NCBI GenBank assembly: GCA_964514655.1
Contig: CAZEQY010000006.1
Location: forward strand, 46,899 to 110,898
DNA from: SZAS-7 sp964514655
GTDB lineage: Bacteria > Chlamydiota > Chlamydiia > Chlamydiales > FEN-1388
Length of the DNA: 64,000 nucleotides
Direction of reading: 5' to 3'
Made by a program: the position numbers and the translations under genes
Notes under the pieces: generated by a model
The model's input: only the letters and a program-made list of their open reading frames with translations
Told to the model about the DNA's origin: nothing
The model's database searches: none
Part shown: positions 53,208-62,714 of the stretch, one piece after another
How the letters are laid out: each line of letters begins with the position of its first letter
How positions within the stretch are numbered: position 1 is the first letter of the stretch

Positions 53208-54930
53208 CGAAATACCTTCCCCACTTTGAGTCAACGAGCGCTACAGTGTCACTATCTGCCACAAGTTCTGGTGGGTAGTGACTCTTCATGCGCGCATCGA
53301 CTATAAGAGGAAGCGTATATGAGATGTGATTATTTTTCACGTTGAGAGAATGGGGGTGGATGTCTCGCGCCGGATCAAAGCGCGTAAATACCGACCACAA
53401 AAACTCTAATGAGCTACTTGTCACTTCTTTAGCATTATCCACCAAGATGACAAGTGGCCAGTCTAAAAAGGCTTTTTCCTTAGTAAGTTGCTCAATGGTA
53501 TCTACAGGGCCATCAACAACAAGGCAGCCTGCAGCATAGGGAATTGCGTTTTTGAGTGGGCGTGGAAGCTCTCCAGAAAAGTGCCTTGGCAGCTTGCGCT
53601 TTTCGCGCCCCGTGCCAATAAGAACTGCTTTTGAGCCGTGGTTTAGTTTGGGGCCGGTATAGTCGAGTGTGTCATTTGCAGTTTTAGAAAAAATATAAAA
53701 ACTAGATTCCGGCGAAAACCGTGCCAAGACCGTTTCTAAAAGAGCTTTAGAGTCTGTAAGATCTACGTTTTGATCGGTGATAATCAAAAACTTGGTGAGT
53801 GAAAGCTGGCCCTCTCCAAGGATGCGAAAGGCGCTAGCTAAAGCCTCTTTCTCGTAGCGCTCTTTTACGATAGCCGCTGCTAGGGCATGAAAGCCGGCTT
53901 CACCATATGTATGAAGTGCTTTTACCTGCGGCATGACAAGGGGAAAGAGGGGAGAGAAGAGCTTTTGTAAGAAGTTGCCGATATAGAGATCTTCTTGAAT
54001 AGGCTTTCCTACTACTGTTGCAGGGTATATGGCATTTTTGCGGTGGTAGATTTTTTTGCAGTGAAAGACAGGAAATTCATGAGCCAGGCTATAGTAGCCA
54101 AAGTGGTCTCCAAATGGGCCTTCAAGTCTTCTTTCGTGCGGTTTTGCGTGGCCAATCAGTGCAAAGTCAGCGTGGGCAACAAGTGGGTGAGGATGATCGT
54201 GAACATGAGTAGTAGCTAGCTTTTTTCCCTGCAATAGAGATGCAAAGATAAGCTCAGGCACATTTTCTGGCAGCGGCGCTATCGCAGATATCGTAAGTGC
54301 CGGCGGCCCGCCAACAAATATGGTAACGGGCAGGCTTGAATCTTCTAGTTCTGCTTGTGCAAGATGAAAGCCGCCACCTTTACCTATCTGAAAATGTAGG
54401 CCTGTAGTCTCTTTATCAAAGCGCTGGATGCGATACATCCCTAAGTTATTAGAGTCTTTAAAGCTTGTGTAAACGAGTGGTAGGGTAATAAAGTGTCCAC
54501 CATCGTCCGGCCAGGTTTTAAGTAGGGGGAGTGCTTCTAGGTCTGGTGGTTCTATAACACATTCTGTGACTGGTGCCTTATTGTGTTTTTTGAGGCCAAG
54601 GCTAAAGAGGCGTTTGAGGGTGTTTCTTTTTTTCCAGAGGTAGGAGACTTTTGGTGGTAGTGGGCCTTGGGCAAGCTCTACAAGGGTTTTAATAAATGCT
54701 TCTGGTTCAGAGCCAAAGGCAAGGCGTATTCTGTTATCAGAGCCAAAGAGGTTTGTGACAACAGGGAAGCGAGAATTTTTTACGTTATGAAAAAAAAGCG
54801 CCTTGCCGCCTGTTGCGACAACGCGCCTATGAATTTCAGCTATTTCAAGGGTGGGATCGACTTCTTCGTGGATGTGAACAAGTTCTTGTTCATCATCTAG
54901 CTTTTTGATGAAGCTATGAAGGTCGTGCAT
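53197..54930 (-). CDS. UbiD-family prenylated-FMN decarboxylase
   Basis: 577 residues. The start MHDLHSFIKKLDDEQELVHI and the segments FFHNVKNSRFPVVTNLFGS, NLGMYRIQRFDKETTGLHFQ and EGPFGDHFGYYS are UbiD signatures. UbiD enzymes use prenylated FMN for (de)carboxylation of aromatic acids, in ubiquinone or menaquinone synthesis (futalosine-type variants in chlamydiae are plausible). No UbiX flavin prenyltransferase is in the window. The C-terminus is longer than the E. coli enzyme. Two bases after the rpmB stop. Confidence 0.9.
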   Translation of the reverse strand: MHDLHSFIKKLDDEQELVHIHEEVDPTLEIAEIHRRVVATGGKALFFHNVKNSRFPVVTNLFGSDNRIRLAFGSEPEAFIKTLVELAQGPLPPKVSYLWKKRNTLKRLFSLGLKKHNKAPVTECVIEPPDLEALPLLKTWPDDGGHFITLPLVYTSFKDSNNLGMYRIQRFDKETTGLHFQIGKGGGFHLAQAELEDSSLPVTIFVGGPPALTISAIAPLPENVPELIFASLLQGKKLATTHVHDHPHPLVAHADFALIGHAKPHERRLEGPFGDHFGYYSLAHEFPVFHCKKIYHRKNAIYPATVVGKPIQEDLYIGNFLQKLFSPLFPLVMPQVKALHTYGEAGFHALAAAIVKERYEKEALASAFRILGEGQLSLTKFLIITDQNVDLTDSKALLETVLARFSPESSFYIFSKTANDTLDYTGPKLNHGSKAVLIGTGREKRKLPRHFSGELPRPLKNAIPYAAGCLVVDGPVDTIEQLTKEKAFLDWPLVILVDNAKEVTSSSLEFLWSVFTRFDPARDIHPHSLNVKNNHISYTLPLIVDARMKSHYPPELVADSDTVALVDSKWGRYFVEK

Positions 54931-54932
54931 CC

Positions 54933-55208
54933 TTAGACTTTTTCGCCGCGCTTACGTAGGTCGTTTACGGTCTTGCTGATGCCATTTTTTTCGATTGTTC
55001 TCATAGCGCTTGTTGTAAGGCGCAATGTGATGAATCGATTTTCTTCCGGCAACCAGATGCGCTTACGCTTGAGGTTAGGGTTAAATACGCGCTTGTTTTT
55101 ACCGGTAACTTTAAGACCGATACCCTTTTTCTTCTTCGCAATACCGCGAGTGACATACTTAAAGCCGCGAGCTGGCTTTTTCCCTGTTACTTGACATACC
55201 TTTGTCAT
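54933..55208 (-). CDS. rpmB: Ribosomal protein L28
   Basis: 91 residues from the ATG at 55208 with an AAGGGA site. The start MTKVCQVTGKKPARGFKYVT and the RFITLRLTTSAMRTIEK segment are typical of bL28. Upstream in-frame sequence (to 55322) is promoter region. First gene of rpmB-ubiD-PLD. Confidence 0.97.
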   Translation of the reverse strand: MTKVCQVTGKKPARGFKYVTRGIAKKKKGIGLKVTGKNKRVFNPNLKRKRIWLPEENRFITLRLTTSAMRTIEKNGISKTVNDLRKRGEKV

Positions 55209-55436
55209 ACAAAATCCCTTACAAGTTTGAAAGAGACATATGGTACTTTCTTCTGGCTTTCTCTTCAAGTAAAAATGAGCAGAAATTTCATTAAAATAAA
55301 GTGTTTGCAAGAATCCGGTCACGGTCTTGGAGACGTGGGAAAAAGCTCTTTATCAATCGAGACCGTATTACCACATTTCATCTTGTATAATAAATTTTGA
55401 ATAGGTATTTGGGAGGAAACCGGAGGAATAAAGAGC

Positions 55437-56405
55437 ATGCCTAACCCATCATCACTTGATCAGGTAGCCCTCATGCAGCTGTGGAAGCTTGCGCAAGATG
55501 TCGAGACGGCCCTTGGAGGACAAAAAGTTTCTTGGAAGCATGTCTACATACGAACATGCATGTATAAAGGCGAGCAGGCGCTTGAGATAAAGCATGAAGA
55601 TGGCTTTTTTCACTGGCTTATGCGTGGGTTTAATAAACAAAACTATGTCATCAAGGCTGGCTCTTCTACGGCTACTTTATTAAAAAAACTCCATGATGAC
55701 ACAGCTGATCGGGACGAAAAGGCTCTTTTTAATGCTGTGACTGCAAGTAGCATTCCCCAAAACGGTATGAGCATGGATGATATCGTTGTAAAAATTAAAA
55801 TTGCATCTCGAGTTGTGAACCAGATTATCCAGCATACAATGGAGCGTAAGGTTGAAAATGCGCTCGAAAAGAATCAAGAGGGTATAAAACTATTTTTTTC
55901 GACACTATTTTTGCCAAACTGGGGTCTTGCTGATGCAAGAAGAGCAGAGATGATACGGGCTCAAGAAGAGTTTTCTCGCGCTCAGGAAGCTGCTACAAAC
56001 AAGTTTATTGGCATTGTAGAGAAAGTTCAGGCCTATCTAGATGCGGCAACTGCACAGCTTAACCTTGCCATGACACAAAAAGAGGAGGCTGAGCAGCTTT
56101 TGCAGCAGGCAAGAGGCGCAAGTTCTTTAGAAAACCTTCAGCTAGCAGCACAAAAAGCTAAAGAGTGTGAACTTGCTGCTGAAAATGCCGTTCAGCAAGG
56201 CGGCGATATTCTTAAACAAGCAGATTCTTTAGTAAAAGCAAAAGAAGCAGAGGCTAAACAGCCCATCCTCAATTTTACCGAAGTCGAAGAATTTAAAAAA
56301 TTTAGAGAAATTGTTAATGTTGTAGGCGAGGCTGCAGAATATGCCCAATCTGCTAAAAATGCCGCTACTCAGGTTGTACAGCTTGCGACCAAACAGGGTT
56401 TGTGA
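55437..56405 (+). CDS. Unknown coiled-coil protein, related to the next gene
   Basis: 322 residues, no signal peptide. Residues 1-130 share a pattern with the following protein: an N-terminal helix, a beta hairpin (RTCMYKGEQALEIKHE), then FFHWLMRGF and a helix. Residues 180-320 are Ala/Gln/Glu-rich helices likely to form a coiled coil. No family recognised. A strong GGAGGAAT site precedes the ATG and a TATAAT lies at 55386. First of three genes reading together. Confidence 0.6.
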   Translation: MPNPSSLDQVALMQLWKLAQDVETALGGQKVSWKHVYIRTCMYKGEQALEIKHEDGFFHWLMRGFNKQNYVIKAGSSTATLLKKLHDDTADRDEKALFNAVTASSIPQNGMSMDDIVVKIKIASRVVNQIIQHTMERKVENALEKNQEGIKLFFSTLFLPNWGLADARRAEMIRAQEEFSRAQEAATNKFIGIVEKVQAYLDAATAQLNLAMTQKEEAEQLLQQARGASSLENLQLAAQKAKECELAAENAVQQGGDILKQADSLVKAKEAEAKQPILNFTEVEEFKKFREIVNVVGEAAEYAQSAKNAATQVVQLATKQGL

Positions 56406-56443
56406 TACCGTTGATTTGTTTTATTCTGCAAGGATAGCAGCAA

Positions 56444-56977
56444 ATGAGCGTATCATCACAGATTGTTGATCTTGACGCACTTGGCAAGTTATTAACCCTT
56501 GCCAAAAGTCTTGATGAAGTAGTTAAAGAATCGCAAAGCAATAAAGCCATTCAGCGCGTGCTTATTCACACAAAGGCCGATGGGCAGCTTGCGTTTCAGG
56601 TAAAGGGCGGTATGCTTTGGCACTTTTTTGCAATTACGCTGCCGGGACGAGAAAAAGACTACGATCTTGGACAAAACCTTTCCCAGCTTCAAAACCTATT
56701 CACATCACTCACTGGGCCATCTGATCAAGAAATACGTAGAGCTGCACAGGGCATGGCCATGTACGGTGAAACAGTGATTGATACAACAGATGCAGTAGCT
56801 TCACTCATCGGCTTGCAAGATGCTCTTAACTCAATTATCGACCATGTAAAGCAAAATAAGCTCCGCCGTCAGATTGACGAAGAGCGCAAAAAAAACATCA
56901 TGGAAGCGCTCGACGCCATGAAGATTAACTGGCGGCCAAAAGAGCCTAAACTCCGCAAGAAAAAAGCTAGCGTATAA
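56444..56977 (+). CDS. Unknown protein, short paralog of the preceding gene
   Basis: 177 residues. It follows the fold plan of the first half of the 55437 protein: helix, hairpin RVLIHTKADGQLAFQVKGG, then LWHFFAITLPG, then helices (SLIGLQDALNSIIDHVKQ). It ends in a very basic tail (WRPKEPKLRKKKASV) instead of a coiled coil. AAGGATAG ribosome site. Function unknown. Confidence 0.6.
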   Translation: MSVSSQIVDLDALGKLLTLAKSLDEVVKESQSNKAIQRVLIHTKADGQLAFQVKGGMLWHFFAITLPGREKDYDLGQNLSQLQNLFTSLTGPSDQEIRRAAQGMAMYGETVIDTTDAVASLIGLQDALNSIIDHVKQNKLRRQIDEERKKNIMEALDAMKINWRPKEPKLRKKKASV

Positions 56978-57017
56978 TCTATTTTTTTGGTACTCAAGGG
57001 TCTTTTGGAGGACTTGT

Positions 57018-58130
57018 ATGGGTATTGAAACACGCCTAAATGAAGCCTGGAATCAAGGGCAATTCGATGAAATGGAGGGTATGCTTCGAACAGCTACCCC
57101 TCAAGAACGTGTGAGCTTTGCAAAGTGGGTTCATAGTGACGGACGCTTTGAACAAGCTCCCTTCTCAATAAAGCTTAAGACTGTTCGCGTGCTTACTACG
57201 ACTTTGCAAACTCCGGATAAAGCTGTTGATGAAGAAGTTGCCAAGCTTGCCGATGTCCTGCAACAAGAATCTAAAGCCCGCTATCAAGGCCTTACAGGGC
57301 GCGTGCTTTCTGTTTGGGATTGGGTTGACTGGACAAATGAATCTACAAATGCACTTCGTGCTAATCTCCCAATGACAAGTAAAGCCCTTTTTAGAGGCGA
57401 AACGCGCGGTATTGAACGAGCAGCAGCACTTATCCATCGCGACACTTCTCGCCAGCTCTATGCACATCTTTGGAACCTTTCTAATGATCAGGCTGAAGAG
57501 CTCGTTGAAAAGCAGCCCGAATTTATAATGAATCTTGTGCGCTCAGGTATGTTAGAATCATTATGTGTGTTTTCAGCCAAACTGAAACCTGAAACACTGA
57601 TGAAGGTGTGGGACCATCCGCGCAATGTTGATAAGTTGCTTTACATGTTTGGCGACAAGGGCCTTGCCTACTTAGCTCATGAAAATCTTGGTCTAGACTT
57701 TACACGAATTATGCTCAACGAGCGAAAAAGTGGCAAAAATGGCCTTTATTCAGCTATTGAGCATGTGGGGATAGATGGTCTTGCATTTGTCGCTGATAGA
57801 TTAGACGGCGAAGACTTTGCAAAGGCAGCATTTACTCGTTATCAAGATGACGACGTAAGATATGAAACATTTTTACTCGCTACAAGCACGCATAATCCCG
57901 TATATCGCAAAAATGCTCTTGAGGTTTTTGCCAATAAACTGCCTGAAAAGTATCACGCTGCTTTTCAAGAGCGTGTAGTAGCAGACTATCAGCGCCCGCT
58001 TTTTCAATTTGGAGAAGCATTTGTACAGGGCGTGCATGCCGGAGCTCTAGCTATTGTTCTTACGCCGACGATGTTTGTTGAGACAGTCAGGGAAGTCAGT
58101 AGGCTTATCAATGAAGCAAAACAAGGCTAA
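57018..58130 (+). CDS. Unknown helical protein
   Basis: 370 residues, mostly helical, no signal peptide. Segments such as SIKLKTVRVLTTTLQTPD, DQAEELVEKQPEFIMNLVRS and LESLCVFSAKLKPETLMK hint at an irregular alpha-repeat protein, but I cannot name a family. A GGAGGA site precedes the ATG. Third gene of the 55.4-58.1 kb set; it overlaps the convergent RNase Z stop by four bases. Confidence 0.55.
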   Translation: MGIETRLNEAWNQGQFDEMEGMLRTATPQERVSFAKWVHSDGRFEQAPFSIKLKTVRVLTTTLQTPDKAVDEEVAKLADVLQQESKARYQGLTGRVLSVWDWVDWTNESTNALRANLPMTSKALFRGETRGIERAAALIHRDTSRQLYAHLWNLSNDQAEELVEKQPEFIMNLVRSGMLESLCVFSAKLKPETLMKVWDHPRNVDKLLYMFGDKGLAYLAHENLGLDFTRIMLNERKSGKNGLYSAIEHVGIDGLAFVADRLDGEDFAKAAFTRYQDDDVRYETFLLATSTHNPVYRKNALEVFANKLPEKYHAAFQERVVADYQRPLFQFGEAFVQGVHAGALAIVLTPTMFVETVREVSRLINEAKQG

Positions 58131-59041
58131 TGTTTCTTTTTAGGGAAGCTAAAGCGTTTTAGGTCTTCTGCGGCGTGGGTGTTTTCAAAGTAAGGGCGGG
58201 CTTCATCTTCAAATACCTTAGCATTTAGGTAGCGGGCAGAAAAGTGGGTGAGAATAAGTTCCTCTACATTTGCCTTTGCTGCAATTTCGGCAGCATCTTT
58301 TGCCGTAAGGTGAAAGTGCTTTCGCGCAAGATCTCGCTCTTCTTCAAGATAGGTGCTTTCAGCAAGGAGTATACGGGCATCTTTTGCAATTTCAACGGCC
58401 TGTGGGCATACACGAGTGTCGATGACGACAGCGATGGATTCACCGGGACGCACTTCACTAACATCATCAAGTAAGACGCGCTTGCCATCAATTTCTAGTT
58501 CTTTGTTTTCGATGAGGCGGGCTACATTTGGTCCCTGTATGCCATACTCAGCAAGTTTTTTACGGTCAAATTTTCTGGTTGGGGCCTCGGTTATTCTCCA
58601 GCCTATATTTTCGATGCCATGTTCTAAGAAGGTGGCTTCTATGGTAAAATTTTCGTCTTGATGGACAATGCCGGCTTTTTCAACAGGATGCTCAATGACC
58701 TGAATGACTTCGTGGTAGCTTGTTCCATAACGAAGTCTATCAAAATATTTCTTACCAGATGCGGGGTAGTAGCAATGGATAGGGTGGGTGACTTTGTCAA
58801 GATTTAGGCGCATCAGCATTGAGCCAAGACCTAGGCAGTGATCGCCGTGAAAGTGGCTTACAAATATGCGTGTAACGACTGGGGGGGCAATTTCAGCAAA
58901 AATAAACTGTCTCTGCGTGCCCTCGCCCGGATCAAATAAAAGACCTTCTTCATTCCAACGAAAAAGGTATGCTCCATGATTGCGATAACGCGTAGGCTGC
59001 TGGCTGGAGGTCCCTAAAATTATTAAATCTCTTACACTCAT
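58127..59041 (-). CDS. rnz: Ribonuclease Z
   Basis: 304 residues, normal for the bacterial short form. A metallo-beta-lactamase-fold endonuclease that trims tRNA 3' ends. The zinc motif SHFHGDHCLGLG supplies His63, His65, Asp67 and His68; LLAEST and LTHFSARY near the end are family segments. Stands alone on this strand between the unknown trio and the hydrolase gene. Confidence 0.95.
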   Translation of the reverse strand: MSVRDLIILGTSSQQPTRYRNHGAYLFRWNEEGLLFDPGEGTQRQFIFAEIAPPVVTRIFVSHFHGDHCLGLGSMLMRLNLDKVTHPIHCYYPASGKKYFDRLRYGTSYHEVIQVIEHPVEKAGIVHQDENFTIEATFLEHGIENIGWRITEAPTRKFDRKKLAEYGIQGPNVARLIENKELEIDGKRVLLDDVSEVRPGESIAVVIDTRVCPQAVEIAKDARILLAESTYLEEERDLARKHFHLTAKDAAEIAAKANVEELILTHFSARYLNAKVFEDEARPYFENTHAAEDLKRFSFPKKKH

Positions 59042-59065
59042 AGCCCTAACAACTTACACGTTTTA

Positions 59066-59755
59066 TCAATCTTTTACCAGTTGTATTTTGAGCCAGTTTC
59101 TGAGGAGGCTCGTTATAGCCTCTGGCTGTTCCATAGGACTCATATGGCCTGAATCTTGGATGGTTACGAGTGTAGCATGAGGGATTTTGGTCGCAAGCTC
59201 GGTGTGCTCTTCTTTAGAAAAGATCTGATCGTTATTTGCATGGATGATAAGTGTTGGGCAATCTATTGAGGCTAGGATGGACTCGCTTTCATCGCGCATG
59301 AGCATTGCGAGCTCTTGGGCAATAAATGCATCTTTTCCTACTTTCAGAAACATGCCTAAAACGCGTTGCTTAGCTTTTTGATTGTGAACAAAGTAGGGGA
59401 GCATTTGCTCTACAACCTGGTTGAATTTGCCGGCTTTTGCCTGTTCGATCATGGCTTTTCGCTTTGCTGCTTTTTCTATAGAGTCGCTTCTAGCTGTGGT
59501 ATTGATGAGGCAAAGCTTTTGCACGCGCTTTTTGGCTTTTCGCATAACTTCAAGTGCAAGCCAGCCACCCATAGAATGGCCAACAAGCACAAAGTTGTTC
59601 GGAGCCTTCTGCAAAATGGCATTCACCATTTTTTCAGGCGTATTTTGTGTACACGAAACGCACGTTATCGAGGCGATATCTTTAAGATGTGCAACCTGAT
59701 GCTCCCAAAGCGTCTCATCAGACATCAAGCCGCTCACAAACACAATATTCATCAT
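59066..59755 (-). CDS. Alpha/beta-hydrolase
   Basis: About 230 residues from the ATG pair at 59755/59752; further in-frame sequence upstream is Leu/His rich and lies in the promoter region shared with the mutase gene. Catalytic triad: Ser61 in LVGHSMGGW, Asp in LIIHANNDQIF, His in DSGHMSPMEQPE. The opening IVFVSGLMSDETLWEHQ suits a small esterase or lactonase. Substrate unknown. Confidence 0.85.
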   Translation of the reverse strand: MMNIVFVSGLMSDETLWEHQVAHLKDIASITCVSCTQNTPEKMVNAILQKAPNNFVLVGHSMGGWLALEVMRKAKKRVQKLCLINTTARSDSIEKAAKRKAMIEQAKAGKFNQVVEQMLPYFVHNQKAKQRVLGMFLKVGKDAFIAQELAMLMRDESESILASIDCPTLIIHANNDQIFSKEEHTELATKIPHATLVTIQDSGHMSPMEQPEAITSLLRNWLKIQLVKD

Positions 59756-59871
59756 GATTTGGTGTATACGTAGCAGGAACAATATTGTAAAGGGCAAGCA
59801 AGTCAGGAATTTTGGGTTGCATAATATGCTATCGAGGCATAGTCTCAGAATAATATGAGGAGATTTGGTGT

Positions 59872-61659
59872 ATGGATACTGCGGCATTGATGAAACTGGA
59901 TCCTGAAGTGCAAACGCGCGTTCGCTACTGGCTTGAGAAAAACTTTGATGATGCAACAAAAAATGCGATTGGGGATATGCTTGAGCATGATCCAGAAGCA
60001 CTTGTCGATGCGTTTTATACCACGCTTTCGTTTGGTACCGGCGGCATGCGCGGGCTTATGGGTGTCGGCACAAATCGCATGAACATATATACAGTGCGCT
60101 GGGCTACTCAAGGGCTTGCAAACTACCTCAAAAAGACCTATCCGAATAGCAATGACCTTAAAGTAGCAATTGGCTATGACTCTCGCAATAACTCAAAAAC
60201 CTTTGCGCAAGAGTCTGCGCGGGTCCTTGCTGGTAACGGCATCTATGTTTACTTATTTTCTGAACTTCGCCCAACGCCGCTTGTTTCATTTGCCTGTCGC
60301 TTCCATCACTGCAACGCTGCCATTATGGTAACTGCTTCACATAACCCACCACAGTATAATGGCTACAAGGTGTACTGGAATGATGGTGCACAGGTGCTGC
60401 CGCCACATGATGCTGGTATTATCGCAGAAGTAAATGCCCTGAACGACCCTGACCAGGTGCATTTAGACCTCTTAAGCTCCCCACGCATTCAGCTTATGGG
60501 TAAAGAAGTTGATAATGCCTACCTTGAAGCGATAACTCCGCTACAGCTTTGGCCAGAACTTTGTCAAAAAGAGGGAGCAAATCTCAAAATTCTCTACTCA
60601 AGCCTTCATGGCACGGGCATCACAATGGTGCCTGCGGCTTTAGTGCGCTTTGGCTTTACTGATCTTAGCTTTGTTGATGATCAGATTATTCCCGACGGCA
60701 ATTTCCCTACCTGCAAAAAGCCAAACCCAGAAGAAGAAGCTGCTCTAGAGCTTGGCATACACAAGCTTTTAGAACAGGGTGATGATATCTTTATTGCAAC
60801 AGATCCTGACTGCGACCGCTTAGGCGTTGTTGTGAGACAAGGCGATAAAGCTGTTATCCTCAATGGCAACCAGATTTTGTGCATCGCGGCAGAATATGTA
60901 TGCCAGGCTATAGAGATGCCCCAAAAGGCTGCTTTTGTAAAGACTATAGTTACAAGTGAACTATTTCGTCACGTAGTAGAAGCGCATAAAGGAACCTGTT
61001 TTGACGTGCTTACCGGCTTTAAGTATATTGCCGAAAAAATTCGCATATGGGAGAGCACTCCAAATAGCTACCACTATGTTTTTGGTGGGGAAGAGTCTTA
61101 TGGCTGCCTTTTAGGCACGGTTGTTCGCGATAAGGATGCAGTTATTTCTAGCTGTTTACTATCTGAGATTGCACTGTATGCTAAGAAGCAAAATAAGACG
61201 CTTCTTGATCTTTTAGATGATATGTTTATGCGCTATGGCATGTTTGTGGAGCATCTTGCATCACTTGACTTTCCTGAAACTAAGGAGGGAAAGCTCGAGA
61301 TGCAAGAGGCAATGAAGAACATTCGAGCAAATTGCCCAAGTAAAATCCTCTCTTATACCATTGTGCGCATGGCAGACCTTAAAACGAAGACCTGGCATAC
61401 GTTAGAAACAAATAGAGATGAGCCAATAGATCTGCCCGTTTCAGATGTTGTCATTTTGGAGCTAGATGATTCAAGTCGCATCGTCATACGTCCCTCAGGT
61501 ACAGAGCCGCGTATAAAAATCTATGTCCTAAGTAAAGAAAGTAAGGAGCAAGTAGCAACTTTGGGCCTAAGCGCTACAAAAGCAAAAGCCGAGACAAAAG
61601 CCTCGGCTTTAGCTAGCGAAGTTATGCAGCTCTTAAGAGGTCGCAGCAGTAGGTCTTGA
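59872..61659 (+). CDS. Phosphoglucomutase/phosphomannomutase (alpha-D-phosphohexomutase)
   Basis: 595 residues. It moves phosphate between C1 and C6 of hexoses. Phosphoserine Ser156 (TASHNPPQYNG), metal loop DPDCDRLGV, sugar loop GGEESYG and phosphate loop RPSGTEPRIKIY are all present. At this length it belongs with the long phosphohexomutases (PgcA/PGM2-like) rather than GlmM. GAGGAG ribosome site. The 3' end overlaps the convergent 61633 gene by 27 bases. Confidence 0.92.
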   Translation: MDTAALMKLDPEVQTRVRYWLEKNFDDATKNAIGDMLEHDPEALVDAFYTTLSFGTGGMRGLMGVGTNRMNIYTVRWATQGLANYLKKTYPNSNDLKVAIGYDSRNNSKTFAQESARVLAGNGIYVYLFSELRPTPLVSFACRFHHCNAAIMVTASHNPPQYNGYKVYWNDGAQVLPPHDAGIIAEVNALNDPDQVHLDLLSSPRIQLMGKEVDNAYLEAITPLQLWPELCQKEGANLKILYSSLHGTGITMVPAALVRFGFTDLSFVDDQIIPDGNFPTCKKPNPEEEAALELGIHKLLEQGDDIFIATDPDCDRLGVVVRQGDKAVILNGNQILCIAAEYVCQAIEMPQKAAFVKTIVTSELFRHVVEAHKGTCFDVLTGFKYIAEKIRIWESTPNSYHYVFGGEESYGCLLGTVVRDKDAVISSCLLSEIALYAKKQNKTLLDLLDDMFMRYGMFVEHLASLDFPETKEGKLEMQEAMKNIRANCPSKILSYTIVRMADLKTKTWHTLETNRDEPIDLPVSDVVILELDDSSRIVIRPSGTEPRIKIYVLSKESKEQVATLGLSATKAKAETKASALASEVMQLLRGRSSRS

Positions 61660-62592
61660 AAAAAGATCTGCGATGCGCGCAAATAAGAGGCGCTTTTCTG
61701 TGTCGTGAATGTCGCCGTTTGGTAGAACTTTGGAGTAGCCAAAGGCCCCAAATTTAATGGCGGCAAGTACAAGACCCGTAATTGCAGCGGGTATTGCCGC
61801 AAGCGGGATAAATATCAGGCCGACTTTTGCAACTGTTAGAGCGGTTTTAACGCCCTGAAGGCCAACTTGTTCGGTAATCCTATTTCTGATTGCAGTTATC
61901 AAGAATTGGGCTTCCTTCACGGCTTCAGTATCATTTTGCTCTAATTTTTTAAGCACGCCTTTAAAGCGGTCTTTAACATTAGAATCTTTTGTTATTACTT
62001 TAGCTTTGAGGAGCCTTTTTTGTTCAGGCTTTTCAAGTATGCGTTGGCATATTTGTTTTGCAGCTTCAACTGTAGCATGTCCTTTAAAGTCTGTAATATC
62101 TTTAAAGTCTTTTAGGTGTTTTGACTTTTCTCTAAGCGTCTCTATGGCAATGCCAGCTTTTGCAAACGCGAATGGTAAAAAGATGATATCGGTGATAGCA
62201 GTCCAGGCAAGAGCTCTCTTTGTAACAACGCCAAATTTTTTAGCATAGTACAAAGCAGTAGCTATTGCGCCGACTATCTTTTTGATGCCGCTGGCAAACC
62301 CATAAATTGTCAAAAACTTATTATATGGCTTTTCCTGTTTAAATAGCTTTTGTGACTTTTTATAGAGTTTTGGGGCTTTGATTATGCCTTTGATGATTTT
62401 AAAGGATTTTATACCGGTGAGGATGTCCTCAAGAATGCCTGGGATATCTCCTAGTTTGTCGGCAACCTTAACAGATTTTTTAAAAGGTTTGGCTGTTTTG
62501 CTAGTATACTTAAATCCCTCAATGCCTGCTTTGGCAACTTGTGTGAAGGGGTTCATAGGTCTATTGTCTAAACTTGCACTACTAACTGACAT
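61633..62592 (-). CDS. Membrane-associated protein, paralog A of a divergent pair
   Basis: 319 residues, Lys rich, no signal peptide. Two hydrophobic regions: residues ~130-170 (ALAWTAITDIIFLPFAFAKAGI) and ~255-285 (VGLIFIPLAAIPAAITGLVLAAI). It shares a repeated plan with the 62715 protein: basic N-terminus, ALAW segment, helical middle with a KVITKDSNVKDRF-type phrase, C-terminal hydrophobic stretch and a final EKRLLFARI. The bilobed hydrophobic pattern is like inclusion-membrane (Inc) proteins but not diagnostic. AAAGGAG site and its own promoter. Confidence 0.6.
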   Translation of the reverse strand: MSVSSASLDNRPMNPFTQVAKAGIEGFKYTSKTAKPFKKSVKVADKLGDIPGILEDILTGIKSFKIIKGIIKAPKLYKKSQKLFKQEKPYNKFLTIYGFASGIKKIVGAIATALYYAKKFGVVTKRALAWTAITDIIFLPFAFAKAGIAIETLREKSKHLKDFKDITDFKGHATVEAAKQICQRILEKPEQKRLLKAKVITKDSNVKDRFKGVLKKLEQNDTEAVKEAQFLITAIRNRITEQVGLQGVKTALTVAKVGLIFIPLAAIPAAITGLVLAAIKFGAFGYSKVLPNGDIHDTEKRLLFARIADLFSRPTAATS

Positions 62593-62625
62593 TAGTTAAT
62601 CTCCTTTAGAAATAAATTAAGAATT

Positions 62626-62654
62626 AATTTAAAACAATCTTTAATTAAAGTCAA
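62626..62654 (-). promoter_or_regulatory. Promoter of paralog A
   Basis: On the minus strand TTGACT (62654-62649), 17-base spacer, TAAATT (62631-62626), upstream of the 62592 start. Confidence 0.65.
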
Positions 62655-62660
62655 TTCATA

Positions 62661-62689
62661 TTGTTATTAATTAACGAATTTATTATAAT
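62661..62689 (+). promoter_or_regulatory. Promoter of paralog B
   Basis: TTGTTA (62661-62666), 17-base spacer, perfect TATAAT (62684-62689), then AGGAA and the 62715 start. It is back to back with the promoter of paralog A, the two -35 boxes only six bases apart. Confidence 0.7.
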
Positions 62690-62714
62690 TGCCATTTAAT
62701 AATAGGAACATACT

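Noticed and set aside
55209..55322. 38-residue N-terminal extension of L28
   Set aside because: bL28 begins MTKVCQVTGK and a ribosome site precedes the ATG at 55208.
55321..55366. ACGGTCT / AGACCGT inverted repeat upstream of the 55437 gene
   Set aside because: Arms of seven bases with a 32-base loop are too weak to claim; listed only as possible.
59756..60001. N-terminal extension of the alpha/beta hydrolase to 60001
   Set aside because: The extra ~80 residues are low complexity, cross the promoter and start of the mutase gene, and the family start is at 59755.
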